This document shows positions 45,368 to 53,630 of a stretch of DNA of 64,000 nt, piece after piece. Position 1 is the first letter of the stretch, and every line of letters begins with the position of its first letter. Position numbers and translations under genes: made by a program. The notes under the pieces are model-generated. The model had not been told where the DNA came from, did not search any database, and worked only from the letters and a program-made list of their open reading frames with translations. The DNA comes from Bacteroidales bacterium (GTDB taxonomy: Bacteria > Bacteroidota > Bacteroidia > Bacteroidales > UBA932): positions 1 to 64,000 of the forward strand of contig JAGBHM010000004.1 of the NCBI GenBank assembly GCA_017935505.1, given 5' to 3'.

Positions 45368-45457
45368 ATGAATTTCATTTCACAGAATCATCTGCATCAT
45401 CATCACCACCGTCAAAGCGCTTTGAGGGCAGATTTTCTGTTGTTACATGTGAAATAG
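45368..45457 (+). CDS. hisL: Histidine operon leader peptide
   Basis: A 29-codon frame, ATG at 45368 and TAG at 45455-45457. It reads MNFISQNHLHHHHHRQSA, then LRADFLLLHVK. Seven of 29 residues are His, five consecutive at codons 10-14 (bases 45395-45409). Its place between the his promoter and an intrinsic terminator ahead of hisG, plus the His run, matches the role of proteobacterial his leader peptides: its translation senses charged tRNA-His. A weak AGGAT stands 3 bases before the ATG. It is too short for usual gene finders. Confidence 0.9.
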   Translation: MNFISQNHLHHHHHRQSALRADFLLLHVK

Positions 45458-45495
45458 TACTTTTCTATCAATGATACATCAGGGCTTGCCTTCAA
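45409..45495 (+). promoter_or_regulatory. Histidine attenuator: pause hairpin and antiterminator
   Basis: Three mutually exclusive pairings can be read. (1:2) 45409-45416 with 45421-45428: five pairs TCAAA/TTTGA around a GCGC loop, a G-G mismatch and two further C-G pairs. (2:3) 45422-45431 (TTGAGGGCAG) with 45486-45495 (TTGCCTTCAA): ten pairs, two of them G-U. (3:4) is the terminator below. A ribosome stalled on the His run would cover segment 1, free segment 2 and allow 2:3, which uses up five of eight bases in the terminator's 5' arm. A ribosome that reaches the stop codon leaves 1:2 free to form, so the terminator folds. Pairings are hand-derived. Confidence 0.7.
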
Positions 45496-45513
45496 CAGGG
45501 CAAGCCTTTTTTT
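45483..45513 (+). terminator. Attenuator terminator ahead of hisG
   Basis: GGCTTGCC (45483-45490) pairs perfectly with GGCAAGCC (45499-45506) over an 8-base loop, followed directly by seven T (45507-45513). It lies 26 bases after the leader stop and 45 bases before the hisG ATG, the position expected of a conditional terminator. Confidence 0.92.
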
Positions 45514-45557
45514 ATTGCCGCACATCAACAATAACAAGATCACAACAATATTACAAA

Positions 45558-46409
45558 ATGATACGCATAGCATTACAAGCAAAAGGGAGATTAAATGAGG
45601 AGAGCATGGCACTCCTGAAAGACTCCGGAATCAAAATCGAAGAGAGCAAAAGAAAACTTCTCTCAAAATCATGGAACTACCCTATAGAGGTATTGTATCT
45701 CAGGGATGATGATATTCCACAAGCTGTATCCAACGGAATTGCAGATTTGGGAATTGTAGGGTTGAATGAAGTTGAAGAAAAGGGCTGCAATGTAAATATA
45801 CTGTATGAGCTTGGATTTGGAAAATGCAGGCTCTCCCTTGCGGTTCCCAAAAGCGAGCCATACACAGACCTTAAATATTTCAATAACAAAAAGATAGCAA
45901 CCTCCTATCCAAGAATTCTGGAACGTTTCTTCAAAAAAGAGGGCATAAACTGCACTATAGAAGAGATTGCAGGCAGCGTAGAAATAGCCCCCTCAATTGG
46001 CATGACAGATGCCATATTTGACATTGTAAGCAGTGGCGGAACACTTGTCTCAAACGGATTGTCAGAGGTGGAAAAGGTTATGGACTCCCAGGCAGTGCTT
46101 ATAAGCACACCAAACATAGAGACAGAGAAGGAAAAAATCATCAGACAACTGATATTCAGATTTGAATCAATACTGCGCAGCAGGGGAAAGAAATATATAC
46201 TTGTAAATATTCCGAACGAAAAGATTGATCAGGCCCTGAAGATAATCCCAAGCATGAAGAGTCCCACACTGCTGCCTCTGGCCGACAAGAAATGGAGTGC
46301 AATACACGCCGTAATTGATGAGGAGCTCATATGGGAAAAGACAGAACAACTCAAGGAGATAGGCGCAGAAGATATCCTTATACTCTCAATGGAAAAAATG
46401 ATACTGTAA
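45558..46409 (+). CDS. hisG: ATP phosphoribosyltransferase, long form
   Basis: A 283-aa HisG, the first committed step: ATP plus PRPP gives phosphoribosyl-ATP. It has MIRIALQAKGRLNEESMALLKDSG at the N-terminus, the PRPP-loop-like region SVEIAPSIGMTDAIFDIVSSGGTL, and a C-terminal ~80-residue ACT-like regulatory domain (ILVNIPNEKIDQALKIIPSMKSPT... AIHAVIDEELIWE). The latter marks the hexameric long form, which is feedback-inhibited by histidine and needs no HisZ. The ATG at 45558 follows the attenuator terminator. First enzyme gene of the operon. Confidence 0.97.
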   Translation: MIRIALQAKGRLNEESMALLKDSGIKIEESKRKLLSKSWNYPIEVLYLRDDDIPQAVSNGIADLGIVGLNEVEEKGCNVNILYELGFGKCRLSLAVPKSEPYTDLKYFNNKKIATSYPRILERFFKKEGINCTIEEIAGSVEIAPSIGMTDAIFDIVSSGGTLVSNGLSEVEKVMDSQAVLISTPNIETEKEKIIRQLIFRFESILRSRGKKYILVNIPNEKIDQALKIIPSMKSPTLLPLADKKWSAIHAVIDEELIWEKTEQLKEIGAEDILILSMEKMIL

Positions 46410-46427
46410 CAATTAAATCAAAATATT

Positions 46428-47726
46428 ATGGAAAATTACATCAACATCATATATAATCCTCAAAAAAATGACTGGAAAGAGTTGCTTAGAGGAAAGAACG
46501 GACAAACAGACAAAACGAATGAAAATGGAGTGAAACTTATCCTCAAGAATATCATGGAATCTGGCGATAAAGCCCTGCTATCTTATGTTAAAATTTTTGA
46601 CAATATAAATATAAAGGCTTCCGAGCTTGTCGTTTCAGAAAAAGAGTTTGAAGAGGCAACAAGCAAGATATCCAATGAGTTATCATACGCAATAAACTGC
46701 GCAATATCTAATGTGAAAAAATTTCACACTGCCCAAAAGAGTCCAGATATCTCAGTTGAGACAATGCCAGGTGTAACGTGCCGTCAAAAGAGTATTCCGA
46801 TAGGCAAAGTAGGACTCTATATCCCTGGAGGGACAGCCCCGCTTTTCTCAACTGTCATAATGCTTGCTGTTCCGGCTAAACTGGCTGGATGTAAGGAGAT
46901 TGTATTATGTACTCCGGTAAATAAAGAGGGAAAAATAGCTCCGGAAGTGCTCTACTGCGCCAAATTGTGCGGAGTTGACAAAGTTTACAGGGTCGGAGGC
47001 CCTGCAGCCATAGCAGCAATGGCATACGGAACGGAGAGTATCCCTAAAGTTGACAAGATATTTGGCCCTGGAAACAGTTATGTAACTATTGCAAAACAAT
47101 TGATTTCCAACGATATATGCGCAATAGACATGCCTGCAGGACCATCTGAAGTAATGATTCTTGCAGACGATTCAGCAAATGCGCAATTCATATGCGCAGA
47201 CTTTCTCGCCCAACTGGAGCATGGAAATGACAGTCAGGCAGTTCTGGCTACAACATCACCCTCTTTGGCAAAACAGGTACAGAGCCTGTTGAAAGAGCAG
47301 ATCGAAGAGCTCTCCCGTAAAGGATACATATATGAATCCCTTAAGAAAAGCAGGATTGTAGTTCTCTCATCAGCAGAAGAACTGGCCGAAATAGCCAACG
47401 AATATGCCCCGGAACATCTGATCATATGCACAGAAAATTACAGGGAGCTTGCCGAAGAGATAGAAAATGCCGGCAGCATATTCCTTGGAAACTACTCTAC
47501 AGAGAGTGCAGGAGATTATGCTTCAGGAACAAACCACACTCTCCCTACAGGCGGATGGGCGCAATCTTATAGCGGAGTTAATCTACAGAGTTTCACAAAG
47601 AAAATTACCATTCAGGAGATAACAAAAGAGGGATTAAAAAATATTGGCAAGATAATTCAGACCATGGCCTATGCCGAGGGCCTCGATGCACACGCCAAAT
47701 CTGTATCAATCAGAATGGAGGAGTAA
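46428..47726 (+). CDS. hisD: Histidinol dehydrogenase
   Basis: A 432-aa zinc-dependent enzyme carrying out the last two oxidations from histidinol to histidine using NAD+. Motifs include IGKVGLYIPGGTAPLFSTVIM, VGGPAAIAAMAYGTESIPKVDKIFGPGN, DMPAGPSEVMILAD, the DFLAQLEHGNDSQA region with the zinc-binding Gln and His, EYAPEHL, and the YASGTNHTLPTGGWA segment. Length is normal. It follows hisG by 18 bases and is 4 bases ahead of hisCB. Confidence 0.97.
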   Translation: MENYINIIYNPQKNDWKELLRGKNGQTDKTNENGVKLILKNIMESGDKALLSYVKIFDNINIKASELVVSEKEFEEATSKISNELSYAINCAISNVKKFHTAQKSPDISVETMPGVTCRQKSIPIGKVGLYIPGGTAPLFSTVIMLAVPAKLAGCKEIVLCTPVNKEGKIAPEVLYCAKLCGVDKVYRVGGPAAIAAMAYGTESIPKVDKIFGPGNSYVTIAKQLISNDICAIDMPAGPSEVMILADDSANAQFICADFLAQLEHGNDSQAVLATTSPSLAKQVQSLLKEQIEELSRKGYIYESLKKSRIVVLSSAEELAEIANEYAPEHLIICTENYRELAEEIENAGSIFLGNYSTESAGDYASGTNHTLPTGGWAQSYSGVNLQSFTKKITIQEITKEGLKNIGKIIQTMAYAEGLDAHAKSVSIRMEE

Positions 47727-47730
47727 CAAT

Positions 47731-49377
47731 ATGGAAAAAATATATAATCTGATCAGGAAAAATATCAGGGAACTCTCCCCCTATTCCACAGCAAGAGATG
47801 ATTGTAAAGAGAAGATGGAGATATATCTCGATGCAAATGAAAACCCTTTCAACAACGGAATCAACAGATACCCGTCGCCTTTCCAGGAGGAGCTGAAGAG
47901 ACTGGTTGCCACCATCAAAAAAAGCAAGCCGGAAAACATCTTTTTAGGAAACGGCAGCGACGAGGCCATCGATCTGATATTCAGAATATTTTGTACACCT
48001 GGAAAAGAGAGCGCACTTGTTGTATCTCCATCATATGGCATGTATAAAGTTGCTGCAAAAATCAATGACGTGGATCTGCTGGAATCTATGCTGGATGAAA
48101 ATTTTCAGCTGAAGGCAGAATCTGTATTAAAAGATGTAAAACCCGATACAAAGGTCATCTTCATCTGCTCACCCAATAACCCATCGGGTAATCTATTGAA
48201 TAATAGAGAGATAGAGAAGATTATTGAAAACTTCAACGGCATAGTGGTTATTGACGAGGCGTACATCGATTTTGCGGATTCTGAAGGTTTTGCCACTGCT
48301 ATAGAGAGATATCCGAACCTGATAGTACTGCAGACACTTTCAAAGGCATGGGGAATGGCTGGAATAAGAATAGGCATTGCCATTGCCCAAAAATTCATAG
48401 TGGAGACCTTCAATAAGGTCAAATATCCATACAATATAAGTGTCGCCAACCAGGAAAAGGCCATAGAAATCCTCAAAAACAGCATTTTAACTATAGAGAG
48501 AATTGAACTGATAAAATCTGAGAGAAAAAGGGTGAAGAGAGAGCTTGAGAGGCTGCCACAGGTGGTGAAAGTATATAAATCTGATGCAAATTTTCTCCTT
48601 GTCAAGTTCAAAGAGAAAGAGGCAATATTCAAGAAGCTGCAACAACAGGGAATAATCGTACGCGACCGCTCTTCTGTTGCACTCTGTCGGGATTGTCTGA
48701 GAATTACAATTGGAACTCCTCATGAAAATGATTTGCTCATCAATGCGATATCAGAAGAGGAGTGCCAGATTGACAAGCCTCTCCAGAAAACTGAGGCAGA
48801 GAGAATTGGGAAATGCATCAGAAATACCCGTGAGACATCAGTACAGGTGGCGCTGAACCTCGACAGATTCAGCCAACCATTCATCTCTACAGGCCTTAAT
48901 TTCTTTAACCATATGCTCGAACAGATCGCCTACCACGGAGGTATAGGGATAAAAATCATCTGCGCAGGAGATCTTGCTACAGACGATCACCACACCGTTG
49001 AGGATACAGCCATTGCCATTGGAAAAGCGTTGGCACAAGCTGTTGGAGAGAAGAAAGGCATTGAGAGATACGGTTTTTCGCTTCCTATGGATGAGGCCCA
49101 GGCAACAGTTCTTATAGATTTGGGAGGAAGAGCAGAATTGATCTGGGATGTAAAATTTACCTCTGAAAAGATTGGAGATGTCAATTCCCAGATGTTTGGC
49201 CATTTTTTCAAATCTTTTGCAGAAAATGCCAGATGCAATCTCCACATAAAAGCCTCGGGCGAGAATGACCACCATATAATCGAAGGGGTATTCAAAGCCT
49301 TTGCAAGAGCCTTAAAATGCGCAATACGAAAAGATCAGTATGGTTATGGCATAGCCAGCAGCAAAGGAAGTATTTAA
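47731..49377 (+). CDS. hisCB: Fused histidinol-phosphate aminotransferase / imidazoleglycerol-phosphate dehydratase
   Basis: A 548-aa bifunctional enzyme. Residues 1-~340 are HisC, a PLP fold I aminotransferase: LDANENPFNNGINRYP, FLGNGSDEAIDL, VIFICSPNNPSGN, VVIDEAYIDFA, LQTLSKAWGMAGIRIG with the PLP Lys, and RITIGTPHEND. After a short linker, residues ~357-548 are a complete IGP dehydratase: RNTRETSVQVALNLDR, TDDHHTVEDTAIAIGKAL and ENDHHIIEGVFKAFARAL with both metal-binding HHxxE clusters. There is no stop or frameshift between them. HisB dehydratase is usually alone or fused to a histidinol-phosphatase; here that phosphatase domain is missing. The ATG at 47731 is preferred; upstream codons lie inside hisD. 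Confidence 0.95.
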   Translation: MEKIYNLIRKNIRELSPYSTARDDCKEKMEIYLDANENPFNNGINRYPSPFQEELKRLVATIKKSKPENIFLGNGSDEAIDLIFRIFCTPGKESALVVSPSYGMYKVAAKINDVDLLESMLDENFQLKAESVLKDVKPDTKVIFICSPNNPSGNLLNNREIEKIIENFNGIVVIDEAYIDFADSEGFATAIERYPNLIVLQTLSKAWGMAGIRIGIAIAQKFIVETFNKVKYPYNISVANQEKAIEILKNSILTIERIELIKSERKRVKRELERLPQVVKVYKSDANFLLVKFKEKEAIFKKLQQQGIIVRDRSSVALCRDCLRITIGTPHENDLLINAISEEECQIDKPLQKTEAERIGKCIRNTRETSVQVALNLDRFSQPFISTGLNFFNHMLEQIAYHGGIGIKIICAGDLATDDHHTVEDTAIAIGKALAQAVGEKKGIERYGFSLPMDEAQATVLIDLGGRAELIWDVKFTSEKIGDVNSQMFGHFFKSFAENARCNLHIKASGENDHHIIEGVFKAFARALKCAIRKDQYGYGIASSKGSI

Positions 49378-49416
49378 CAAAATAAAGCAATATAATTAAT
49401 TATTAAATAGATACTT

Positions 49417-50007
49417 ATGATTGGAATAATTGATTATGGAACGGGCAATATAAAATCTGTAGGGAATGCATTGGCAAGGCTCGGTGCCGAATATATTGTT
49501 ACCTCCCAGGCCTCCATTATAGAAGGATGCGACAGAGTTATCCTGCCTGGAGTGGGAAGTGCCGGAATGGCCATGGAAAATTTAAAGAGAAGTAGACTCG
49601 ACAAAATTATACCAGCCCTCACACAGCCAGTACTCGGAATATGTCTTGGCATGCAGCTCCTCTGCGCCCATTCAGAAGAGGATGATACCGAATGCCTCGG
49701 CATTTTCAAGAATAGGGTTCAAAAATTTCCTGAAATCGGGAAAAAGATACCTCATATAGGGTGGAATACTATCGGGAGCCTGAAAGGGAGTCTCTACACC
49801 AATGTGAAACAAGAGAGCTTTGTTTACTTTGTACACTCATATTTTGCGGAAACAAACCAGATGACAATCGCCACTTCTGAATATGGCATCAGGTTCAGCG
49901 CCTCACTAAATGAGAAGAACTTTTTCGGATGCCAGTTCCACCCGGAGAAAAGCGGAGACATTGGAGAGAAAATATTGCATAACTTTCTAAGCAACAATAT
50001 AATATAA
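49417..50007 (+). CDS. hisH: Imidazole glycerol phosphate synthase glutaminase subunit
   Basis: A 196-aa class I glutamine amidotransferase that feeds ammonia to HisF. It has DYGTGNIKSVGNALARLG, LPGVGSAGMAM, the nucleophile elbow LGICLGMQLLCAHSEE, and the catalytic His/Glu in FGCQFHPEKSG. The PHIGWNTI segment is typical. It forms a heterodimer with HisF encoded two genes later. The gap to hisCB is 39 bases. Confidence 0.97.
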   Translation: MIGIIDYGTGNIKSVGNALARLGAEYIVTSQASIIEGCDRVILPGVGSAGMAMENLKRSRLDKIIPALTQPVLGICLGMQLLCAHSEEDDTECLGIFKNRVQKFPEIGKKIPHIGWNTIGSLKGSLYTNVKQESFVYFVHSYFAETNQMTIATSEYGIRFSASLNEKNFFGCQFHPEKSGDIGEKILHNFLSNNII

Positions 50008-50034
50008 GTATCATCAAAATAACAGCTTCAAGTA

Positions 50035-50760
50035 ATGGAGATAAAGATAATACCAGCAATTGACACCATTGGAGGAAGATGTGTCAGACTAGTCCAAGGA
50101 GACTACAGCAGGTGCACAACATATAATGCAGACCCTTTGGAGAGTGCCAAGAAATTTGAAGGTTGCGGCATAGAGATGCTTCACCTGGTGGATCTCGACG
50201 GAGCAAAGGCTCAAGAGCCAAAAAATCTGGCCATTTTGGAGAAGATTGCAACAAAAACCTCGCTCAAAGTGGAATTCGGCGGTGGTATAAAGAGCAGAGA
50301 TGCAATAAAAAGTGCTCTGAACGCCGGTGCATATAGGGTAATCTGTGGCAGTACCGCCTGCAATAATCCAAAACTGTTTGTAGAATGGCTGGGAGAATTT
50401 GGCGGAGACAAACTCGTTTTCGGAGCAGACTTGAAAGATGGAGTACCCGCAACACACGGCTGGACAAAGAGTGGAGAGATTCCGCCAGACAGGCTTTTTG
50501 AAATATTCATTGCAAACGGCCTCAAGCACTCCATAGTGACGGATATAGGCAGAGACGGCATGCTGCTGGGTCCTTCCACAGAGCTCTACAAGATGCTTAA
50601 AGAAAATTTTTCGAAGCTCAACATTATCGCAAGTGGAGGTATAAGTAGCATTACAGATTTATATGAATTAGAGAAAATTAACATCACAGAAGCAATAGTG
50701 GGAAAAGCGTTGTATGAGGGGAAGATTTCACTAAATGATCTGTACAATCTGAACAAATGA
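50035..50760 (+). CDS. hisA: ProFAR isomerase (HisA)
   Basis: A 241-aa TIM barrel catalysing the Amadori rearrangement of ProFAR to PRFAR. It has [20 protein letters not shown] with catalytic Asp, [19 protein letters not shown], the second catalytic Asp in [14 protein letters not shown], and [13 protein letters not shown], the C-terminal phosphate-binding motif. Its stop is one base from the hisF ATG. Confidence 0.97.
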   Translation: MEIKIIPAIDTIGGRCVRLVQGDYSRCTTYNADPLESAKKFEGCGIEMLHLVDLDGAKAQEPKNLAILEKIATKTSLKVEFGGGIKSRDAIKSALNAGAYRVICGSTACNNPKLFVEWLGEFGGDKLVFGADLKDGVPATHGWTKSGEIPPDRLFEIFIANGLKHSIVTDIGRDGMLLGPSTELYKMLKENFSKLNIIASGGISSITDLYELEKINITEAIVGKALYEGKISLNDLYNLNK

Positions 50761-50761
50761 G

Positions 50762-51520
50762 ATGTATGCCAAAAGAATAATTCCATGCCTCGACATAAAG
50801 GATGGAAAGACTGTAAAAGGGGTTAATTTCACAAATCTGCAAAATGTGGGTGACCCGGTTGAACTTGCAAGGCAATATTGCAAGGAGATGGCCGATGAGC
50901 TTGTTTTTCTCGATATAAGCGCAACTCAAGAGGGCAGAAAGACATTTGTGTCACTCGTTGAGAAGATTGCCAAAAATATTAATATTCCTTTCACCGTTGG
51001 TGGCGGAATCTCCTCCGTTGAAGATGCCTCAGCCCTGCTTAAGGCAGGAGCCGACAAAGTATCAATCAACAGTGCCGCAACAAAGAACCCAAAACTGATT
51101 GAAGAGCTAAAAGAACTTTTTGGCTCCCAATCAATTACGGTTGCAATTGATGCAAAGGAAATTAACGGGACCTGGCGTGTAACCACCCACGGCGGCACGC
51201 AGATAACAGAGAGAGAACTCTTCAGCTGGGCAGCCGAGGTTGAGCGGTGCGGTGCAGGAGAAATCCTATTCACCTCCATGGACCACGACGGCACTAAAAG
51301 AGGCTATGCCTGCAGTGTATACAAAAAATTGTTGGAAATTGTAAAAATACCTGTCATAGCCTCAGGAGGAGCCGGTTCAATAACTGATATTGCAGATGTT
51401 TTATCGGAGAAGGGCTGTGCAGATGCAGCATTGGCTGCCTCAATTTTCCACTATGGAGAGATAAGGATTCCAGATTTAAAAAGAGAATTAAAAAAGATGA
51501 ATATACCCGTAAGGCTTTGA
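50762..51520 (+). CDS. hisF: Imidazole glycerol phosphate synthase cyclase subunit
   Basis: A 252-aa TIM barrel that cyclises PRFAR with HisH-derived ammonia to IGP and AICAR. It shows [19 protein letters not shown] with catalytic Asp, [24 protein letters not shown], the second catalytic Asp in [14 protein letters not shown], and [13 protein letters not shown]. Length is normal. The ATG is at 50762. Confidence 0.97.
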   Translation: MYAKRIIPCLDIKDGKTVKGVNFTNLQNVGDPVELARQYCKEMADELVFLDISATQEGRKTFVSLVEKIAKNINIPFTVGGGISSVEDASALLKAGADKVSINSAATKNPKLIEELKELFGSQSITVAIDAKEINGTWRVTTHGGTQITERELFSWAAEVERCGAGEILFTSMDHDGTKRGYACSVYKKLLEIVKIPVIASGGAGSITDIADVLSEKGCADAALAASIFHYGEIRIPDLKRELKKMNIPVRL

Positions 51521-51550
51521 TTAACAACCCAATTTAAATATGTAAACATT

Positions 51551-52174
51551 ATGAACAGTACAATAAAAACAAACTTCAGCATAGATGAACTTGATTTTCA
51601 GAAAAGCGGCAACTCACTCATTCCGGCAATCATTCAGGATTATACAACTCTAAAAGTACTCATGCTTGGCTATATGAACCGGGAAGCTCTTGAAAAGACC
51701 CTGGATGATAAAAAAGTCACCTTCTACAGCAGAAGCAGAGAGAGACTCTGGACCAAAGGTGAGAGCAGCGGCAACTTCCTTTTCGCAAGGGAGATATTAA
51801 AAGATTGCGACAACGACACTATTCTCATAAAAGCCGAGGCTGTGGGACCGACTTGCCATACAGGTTCAAATAGCTGCTTTAATAGCAGTGATGATGAGGG
51901 TTTTATCCGAAAACTCCAAAGAGTGATAGAGCGCAGGAAAATAGAACGTCCGCAAGGATCATACACAGTTGAACTATTTGACAAAGGAGTGAATAAAATA
52001 GCCCAGAAAGTTGGTGAAGAGGCTGTAGAGACTGTAATAGAGGCCATCGACGGCAATGACGAGCGCCTTATATACGAGGCCTCAGACCTAATATACCACC
52101 TGCTCGTTCTGCTGGCATGCAAAAACATGAATATCTCAGACCTCGAAAAAGAGCTCTACAAACGCCACAAATGA
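51551..52174 (+). CDS. hisIE: Bifunctional phosphoribosyl-AMP cyclohydrolase / phosphoribosyl-ATP pyrophosphatase
   Basis: A 207-aa fusion of HisI and HisE. The N-terminal PRA-CH half has VLMLGYMNREALEKTLDDKK, FYSRSRERLWTKGESSGN and the metal-binding GPTCHTGSNSCF; the C-terminal PRA-PH half (from ~120) has KIAQKVGEEAVETVIEAIDG. It performs the second and third steps. As the last his gene it is followed by 52 bases and another -7 element. No terminator is visible after it. Confidence 0.97.
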   Translation: MNSTIKTNFSIDELDFQKSGNSLIPAIIQDYTTLKVLMLGYMNREALEKTLDDKKVTFYSRSRERLWTKGESSGNFLFAREILKDCDNDTILIKAEAVGPTCHTGSNSCFNSSDDEGFIRKLQRVIERRKIERPQGSYTVELFDKGVNKIAQKVGEEAVETVIEAIDGNDERLIYEASDLIYHLLVLLACKNMNISDLEKELYKRHK

Positions 52175-52199
52175 TGTATGTATTTCAACCACTTCTTAT

Positions 52200-52207
52200 T
52201 ATCTTTG
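52200..52207 (+). promoter_or_regulatory. -7 element ahead of the HAD gene
   Basis: TATCTTTG matches TAnnTTTG, 19 bases before the HAD ATG. The -33 region is weak. It suggests the HAD gene can be transcribed independently of the his operon, although no terminator separates them. Confidence 0.5.
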
Positions 52208-52226
52208 TAGGATATAACATAAGGAT

Positions 52227-53084
52227 ATGGAAGAGAGAGAAAAACTACCCATTGTAGCACTGATTTACGACTTCGACGGCACGCTGTCGCCGGGAAACAT
52301 GCAGGAATACTCCTTTATCGGGGCAATAGGCAAGGAAAAGGATGAATTTTGGGCTGAAACAGCCGTTATGGCGCAAAATCAGGATTCTGACAATGTTTTG
52401 GTCTATATGCTGCTAATGCTCGAAAAAGCCAAAGAAATGGGCCTTTCCATAAGGGAAGAGAGTTTCCGCAACTACGGAAAATCGGTAGAGCTGTTTGAAG
52501 GCGTAAAAGAGTGGTTCAAGAGAATAAATGATTTCGGGCTGGAGCATGGAGTCAAAGTTGAGCACTACATAAACTCCTCAGGAACCAAGGAGATAATAGA
52601 GGGCACATCCATTGCAGATGAGTTCAAGGCCATCTTTGCCTGCTCCTACTACTATAACGACAAAGGAGACGCCATCTGGCCTGCAGCTGCGGTAAACTAT
52701 ACCAATAAAACCCAGTTCCTCTTCAAAATCAACAAAGGCATCTTCAGCATAAGCGACGCAGTTATGATAAATGCCTCTGTGCCTGAAGATGAGAAGAGGG
52801 TCTCTTTCAACAACATGGTCTATTTTGGTGATGGAGAGACAGATGTGCCGTGCATGAAACTCATAAAACAGCTTGGAGGCACCTCCATTGCCGTATATGA
52901 GCCCGACAATACTAAAAAACAGGCTATAGCGGAGCGCCTGATGAAGCAGGACCGTGTAAATTACCTTTGTCCAGCCAATTACAAGGAGGGCGAAAAGCTC
53001 GACACTCTGGTAAAGGCCATTATCTGTAAAATAAAGGCAGATGAAGATCTGCTTAAAATAAAGAAGGAGTGCATATGTCAATAA
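52227..53084 (+). CDS. HAD-family phosphatase (phosphoserine-phosphatase-like)
   Basis: A 285-aa HAD hydrolase. Motif I is IYDFDGTLSPGNM with both catalytic Asp, motif II is the Ser in YINSSGTKEI, and motif IV is YFGDGETDVPCM. The cap inserted between motifs I and II is helical, as in phosphoserine phosphatase-type (C1) enzymes. It lies 52 bases after hisIE, and the his operon encodes no histidinol-phosphate phosphatase, so it is a plausible candidate for that step. Other substrates are equally possible; no motif proves one. The LOG gene overlaps its last ten bases. Confidence 0.85.
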   Translation: MEEREKLPIVALIYDFDGTLSPGNMQEYSFIGAIGKEKDEFWAETAVMAQNQDSDNVLVYMLLMLEKAKEMGLSIREESFRNYGKSVELFEGVKEWFKRINDFGLEHGVKVEHYINSSGTKEIIEGTSIADEFKAIFACSYYYNDKGDAIWPAAAVNYTNKTQFLFKINKGIFSISDAVMINASVPEDEKRVSFNNMVYFGDGETDVPCMKLIKQLGGTSIAVYEPDNTKKQAIAERLMKQDRVNYLCPANYKEGEKLDTLVKAIICKIKADEDLLKIKKECICQ

Positions 53085-53629
53085 CCTGTGTTGCAGTATA
53101 TCTGGGATCAAAGAATGGAAATGCTCCACTCTTTCGGCATGCGGCCTTTGAACTTGGAGTAGAACTTGCCAAAAATAACATTGCTGTAGTATACGGCGGT
53201 ACAAATGTGGGCACAATGAATGCCCTTGCCGAGGGTGTCCTTTTTGAAGAGGGTAAGATAACAGGAGTTATTCCGGAGAGGTTTGTAAGCAAAAGTATTA
53301 CTCACGATAATCTATCGGAACTAATTATAACAAAGGATATTAAAGAGAGAAAAGCCATAATGGAAAATCTCAGCGAAGCCGCCATTATCCTCCCGGGAAG
53401 CTATGGTACAATGGACGAACTTTTTGAGTATGCCGTAAACAACCAGCTCAACAATCTCAACAGGCCTATCATACTTTTCAATCTGGATGGCTTCTACGAT
53501 CCTCTGATTGCCCAACTGAAAAATATGGAAGAATATGGCTTCCTGACCACGCAGCTTATGGAAATGTTCCACAACTGCAGCGATATAAGCGGGATAATCA
53601 GCACTATAAACAACTTCAACAAGCAATGA
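53075..53629 (+). CDS. LOG-family (TIGR00730) Rossmann-fold protein
   Basis: A 184-aa member of the LOG (Lonely Guy)/lysine decarboxylase-like family, which hydrolyses N6-modified AMP to free base and ribose 5-phosphate. It has AVYLGSKNG, IAVVYGGTNVGTMNALAEG and GVIPERF. The active-site loop normally reads PGGxGTxxE; here it is PGSYGTMDE, with Ser in place of the second Gly. R-K-x-M is preserved as ERKAIM. The effect of the substitution on activity is unclear. The ATG at 53075 overlaps the HAD gene. Confidence 0.85.
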   Translation: MSITCVAVYLGSKNGNAPLFRHAAFELGVELAKNNIAVVYGGTNVGTMNALAEGVLFEEGKITGVIPERFVSKSITHDNLSELIITKDIKERKAIMENLSEAAIILPGSYGTMDELFEYAVNNQLNNLNRPIILFNLDGFYDPLIAQLKNMEEYGFLTTQLMEMFHNCSDISGIISTINNFNKQ

Positions 53630-53630
53630 T

